From Saprospiraceae bacterium (GTDB lineage Bacteria > Bacteroidota > Bacteroidia > Chitinophagales > Saprospiraceae), in contig JADKBS010000003.1 of the NCBI GenBank assembly GCA_016714985.1, positions 496,001 to 560,000 of the forward strand: a DNA stretch of 64,000 nt. Direction: 5' to 3'. A program made the translations under genes and the position numbers. Each line of letters begins with the position of its first letter. The stretch's first letter is position 1. Positions 61,842 to 64,000 of the stretch are shown here, piece by piece. The notes under the pieces are model-generated. The model saw only the letters and a list, made by a program, of their open reading frames with translations, made no database searches and was not told where the DNA came from.

Positions 61842-63161
61842 ATGAAAATCAGCAAGATAAAAATCAGCAAGTTCCACCAGTTCGAGGATTTTGAACTGGA
61901 CTTGACCTACCCGAAGGGGCATGAAAAGGCAGGAAAGCCGTTGGACAAGGTTTGCTTTATTGGGCAGAGTGGGACAGGGAAGACGACGTTGTTGGAGATG
62001 ATACTGGACGCACATCGTAAATCTTATCAGAGAGATGTTGATAAACTTTTGCCTTTCGAGGCTTCAAAATCATCTGCGATATCTACATTTTTACAAAAAG
62101 GCAACCCAAATGAAATTGAAATAGACCTTTTTAATCCAACTACTTTTTATCCTAAAGACAGCTTATTATACACGCCGTTGTTCTATTTTCCATCAGGTTT
62201 GCCGAGTATGAATCTATTTGCCAATGACAGTTTTGCTTCAACATACAACACAAAAAATCATGGTGAGATAGGTAGCGTTAAAGAACATATATTTGACACA
62301 GGTGAGCTACAAGATGTATGGAACAAGTTCAGCAATCATGTTTCTTCATATCAAATTGAAGAGGCAAATTTTAGGATAAAGCTTACTCAAAAGGTTGAAA
62401 TTGAAGGAAGCAAAATTGATGTAAAAAAAGAGATTGAGGATTGGAAAGCAAATAACATTAATCCAATTTCTATTGTAGCTCGTGAATGCTTGGATGTATT
62501 TCTTAATCACTTCTATTTAGCGGTTAAAACTGAGTTGGATGACAGGAGACATGCAAACTCTATACAAGTATATTCAACAGCCAATGGCGCTACTATCCCC
62601 TACGAACACCTCAGCACCGGCACCAAACAAATCATCTTCACTGCCTACCCCATTTACCAGTTATTGGAAGACGACAGCATCGTATTAATGGACGAGCCAG
62701 AAACCTCGCTATATCCTGATATTCAGCGGGAAATAATCCCTTATTATACTTCTTTTGACAAGAACAAGACCTCGCAGTTTTTCTTTGCCACGCATTCGCC
62801 CATTATCGCTTCGGCCTTTGAGCCTTGGGAGATTGTGGAGTTGAAGTTCGATGAAAAGGGGAAGGTTTATCGGGATAAGTATTATGAGGGGGAGAACCAT
62901 GTGGATAATTACCGCCTTGATGCGCAGATATTGCGCTATGACCAGATATTGACCCGCATATTCGATTTGCCGGGCGACAGCGATGCCAAGCGGGCGGAAA
63001 AACTGCAGGAGCTTGCCATTTTGAAAAGGCAGGTCGAAAAGCTAAAGAAAGAAGAAATGGAAAACCCGAATCCTGAAACACAAAAAATCCTAAAAAAGTA
63101 CCTGCAATTATCGGATGATATATCGGGTACTTGGGCGCTTTCCCGTCATGAGAAAAATTGA
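61842..63161 (+). CDS. PtuA-like AAA/SMC-type ATPase (intact copy)
   Basis: 439 residues. KISKIKISKFHQFEDFELDL forms the usual first strands. Walker A FIGQSGTGKTTLLE (41-49 core). Signature LSTGTKQIIF at about 256. Walker B SIVLMDEPETSLYPDIQREI at about 279-297. Switch His in FFFATHSPIIAS at about 316. The C-terminus has a helical segment (EKLQELAILKRQVEKLKKEE). The central part (about residues 60-245) is AT-rich and unlike the flanks in codon use. All ATPase motifs are present. It overlaps the HNH-like gene by 14 bp, an ATPase-nuclease operon arrangement as in Septu-type defence. Target recognition is unknown. Confidence 0.8.
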   Translation: MKISKIKISKFHQFEDFELDLTYPKGHEKAGKPLDKVCFIGQSGTGKTTLLEMILDAHRKSYQRDVDKLLPFEASKSSAISTFLQKGNPNEIEIDLFNPTTFYPKDSLLYTPLFYFPSGLPSMNLFANDSFASTYNTKNHGEIGSVKEHIFDTGELQDVWNKFSNHVSSYQIEEANFRIKLTQKVEIEGSKIDVKKEIEDWKANNINPISIVARECLDVFLNHFYLAVKTELDDRRHANSIQVYSTANGATIPYEHLSTGTKQIIFTAYPIYQLLEDDSIVLMDEPETSLYPDIQREIIPYYTSFDKNKTSQFFFATHSPIIASAFEPWEIVELKFDEKGKVYRDKYYEGENHVDNYRLDAQILRYDQILTRIFDLPGDSDAKRAEKLQELAILKRQVEKLKKEEMENPNPETQKILKKYLQLSDDISGTWALSRHEKN

Positions 63162-63867
63162 CAAAACCTGCTCATTTTCAACGGCTTACAAGGCTTGGGA
63201 GGAAGGCTTGGAGGCGAAGGGCCAAGCTCATCCGAAATATGATTCTTCCGCCGGGGAATATTATCGGGACGTTATGATGCAGCTGTACCTAAGTCAAGGT
63301 GGGTTGTGTGCTTATACGGAACAGTCCCTTTGCCCGCCAGCAGTTTACGCAGTAGCCAATTGGAAAGACGGTCGCTATACCGCTGAAATGCCAGCCAAAA
63401 AGCCATTAGGCAGCCTCGACCATTTCGACCCAATGTTGAAGGCAACCCAAGCATGGTTATGGTCGAATTTTTTCATGGTCAATTTTGAAGTCAATTCTTC
63501 CAAAATAAAAGGGAGCAAGGCAGTTGACCCGATTTTAAAGCCAGATAGAGAGGGATACAACCCATTTGAACTGCTTGAATACGACGCAGTATTGCATGTT
63601 TTCAGACCCAATGAAAATCTTGAAAAGGCCGATTTTGACAAAGTTGAATACATGATAAATGTACTGGGCATCAATCATATTGACGAGGATAGAAAGGATT
63701 TGCTGAACAAAACATTGCGATTAATTTACACTTGCGAATGGACTTGGGACAAAGCCGAAACCGAAACCCGTCAATTCCCAACCGCACTAAAAATGTGCAG
63801 AATGCAATTGGAAAATGACTTTGACAAATTGAAGGCTCTACTTTTTGGTGCTGATTCGGAAGGTTAA
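63148..63867 (+). CDS. HNH-like nuclease partner of the ATPase (PtuB-like)
   Basis: 239 residues from ATG 63148 (MRKIDKTCSFSTAYKAWEEG), overlapping the ATPase end by 14 bp. The layout follows TIGR02646/PtuB proteins: LYLSQGGLCAYTEQSL where relatives have G-x-C-x-Y-C, then GSLDHFDPMLKATQAWLWSN (the IEHFxPK-type His motif with downstream W..N) and VNFEVNSSKIKGSKAVDPIL. The second cysteine of the zinc knuckle is replaced (C-A-Y-T-E), so metal binding may differ. C-terminal helical part with NPFELLEYDAVLHVFRPN. Predicted effector nuclease of an ATPase-nuclease defence pair. Confidence 0.7.
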   Translation: MRKIDKTCSFSTAYKAWEEGLEAKGQAHPKYDSSAGEYYRDVMMQLYLSQGGLCAYTEQSLCPPAVYAVANWKDGRYTAEMPAKKPLGSLDHFDPMLKATQAWLWSNFFMVNFEVNSSKIKGSKAVDPILKPDREGYNPFELLEYDAVLHVFRPNENLEKADFDKVEYMINVLGINHIDEDRKDLLNKTLRLIYTCEWTWDKAETETRQFPTALKMCRMQLENDFDKLKALLFGADSEG

Positions 63868-63917
63868 TTATTGAATTTTGTACCTTCACCCCACCTTTTC
63901 ACAAAAACAAACCTACT

Positions 63918-64000
63918 ATGAAAAAGAAAACACAAACCCGCCGCACAGAGGAGTTGAAGGCCGAAAACGAACTCAAGGCCCTCGACCTCGAACTCACCCA
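63918..64000 (+). CDS. Start of an unidentified gene (truncated by window end)
   Basis: ATG 63918 opens a frame reading MKKKTQTRRTEELKAENELK followed by ALDLELT to the window edge, 51 bp after the HNH-like gene. It is a charged, helical N-terminus. Too short to classify; it could be a third member of the defence operon or an unrelated gene. Confidence 0.5.
   Translation, partial: MKKKTQTRRTEELKAENELKALDLELT

Overview
The window looks like chromosomal DNA of a Bacteroidota bacterium, most likely a Saprospiraceae-type (Lewinella/Haliscomenobacter-like) organism. The evidence is: many secreted proteins ending in type IX secretion (T9SS) C-terminal sorting domains; upstream regions with the Bacteroidota promoter motif TAnnTTTG; giant SdrD-B/HYR/SprB-repeat adhesins; the DUF177-rpmF pair; and small single-HTH proteins. 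This placement is inferred from gene content, not from a marker tree.

Layout. (1) 1-8.5 kb is mostly core metabolism: a partial semialdehyde dehydrogenase, a coiled-coil protein with an acidic repeat tail, purQ, moaC, a lineage-specific ORF, a MobB-like/MobA fusion and a CotH/lamin-tail surface protein. (2) 8.8-24.2 kb is an AT-richer accessory region: five secreted proteins on the minus strand (three of them tandem paralogues, one lacking the sorting domain), a small HTH protein, an ECF sigma factor with a one-TM TPR anti-sigma-like partner, another T9SS cargo protein, a 128-bp IS66-like MITE, and a membrane-anchored TPR-CHAT peptidase. (3) 24.4-36.6 kb is housekeeping: undecaprenol/diacylglycerol kinase, endonuclease/exonuclease/phosphatase, tadA, a metal ABC permease fused to a DtxR regulator, a sugar nucleotidyltransferase, DUF1990/YndJ, Ppx/GppA, rhomboid, TPR protein, RidA, L32 and DUF177. 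It is peppered with short repeat arrays. (4) 37-56 kb holds three large modular adhesins (one frameshifted), an OmpA-like protein and a TM/coiled-coil/helix-hairpin-helix protein. (5) 56-64 kb is a defence-type island: remnants of a Septu-like ATPase/HNH pair, a RecD2-like helicase, a DUF1016 PDDEXK nuclease with covarying palindromic repeats, and a second, apparently intact ATPase/HNH pair.

Two observations stand out. First, many gene 3' ends carry short arrays of degenerate heptanucleotides, each with its own word. They often fold into inverted repeats and repeatedly overlap the stop codon; one array is about 600 bp long and one lies inside a coding sequence. Second, the ECF sigma / membrane TPR anti-sigma / periplasm-facing TPR-CHAT peptidase / T9SS cargo neighbourhood suggests a proteolysis-controlled sigma switch for surface proteins. 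No tRNA, rRNA, CRISPR array, prophage or complete transposase gene was found.
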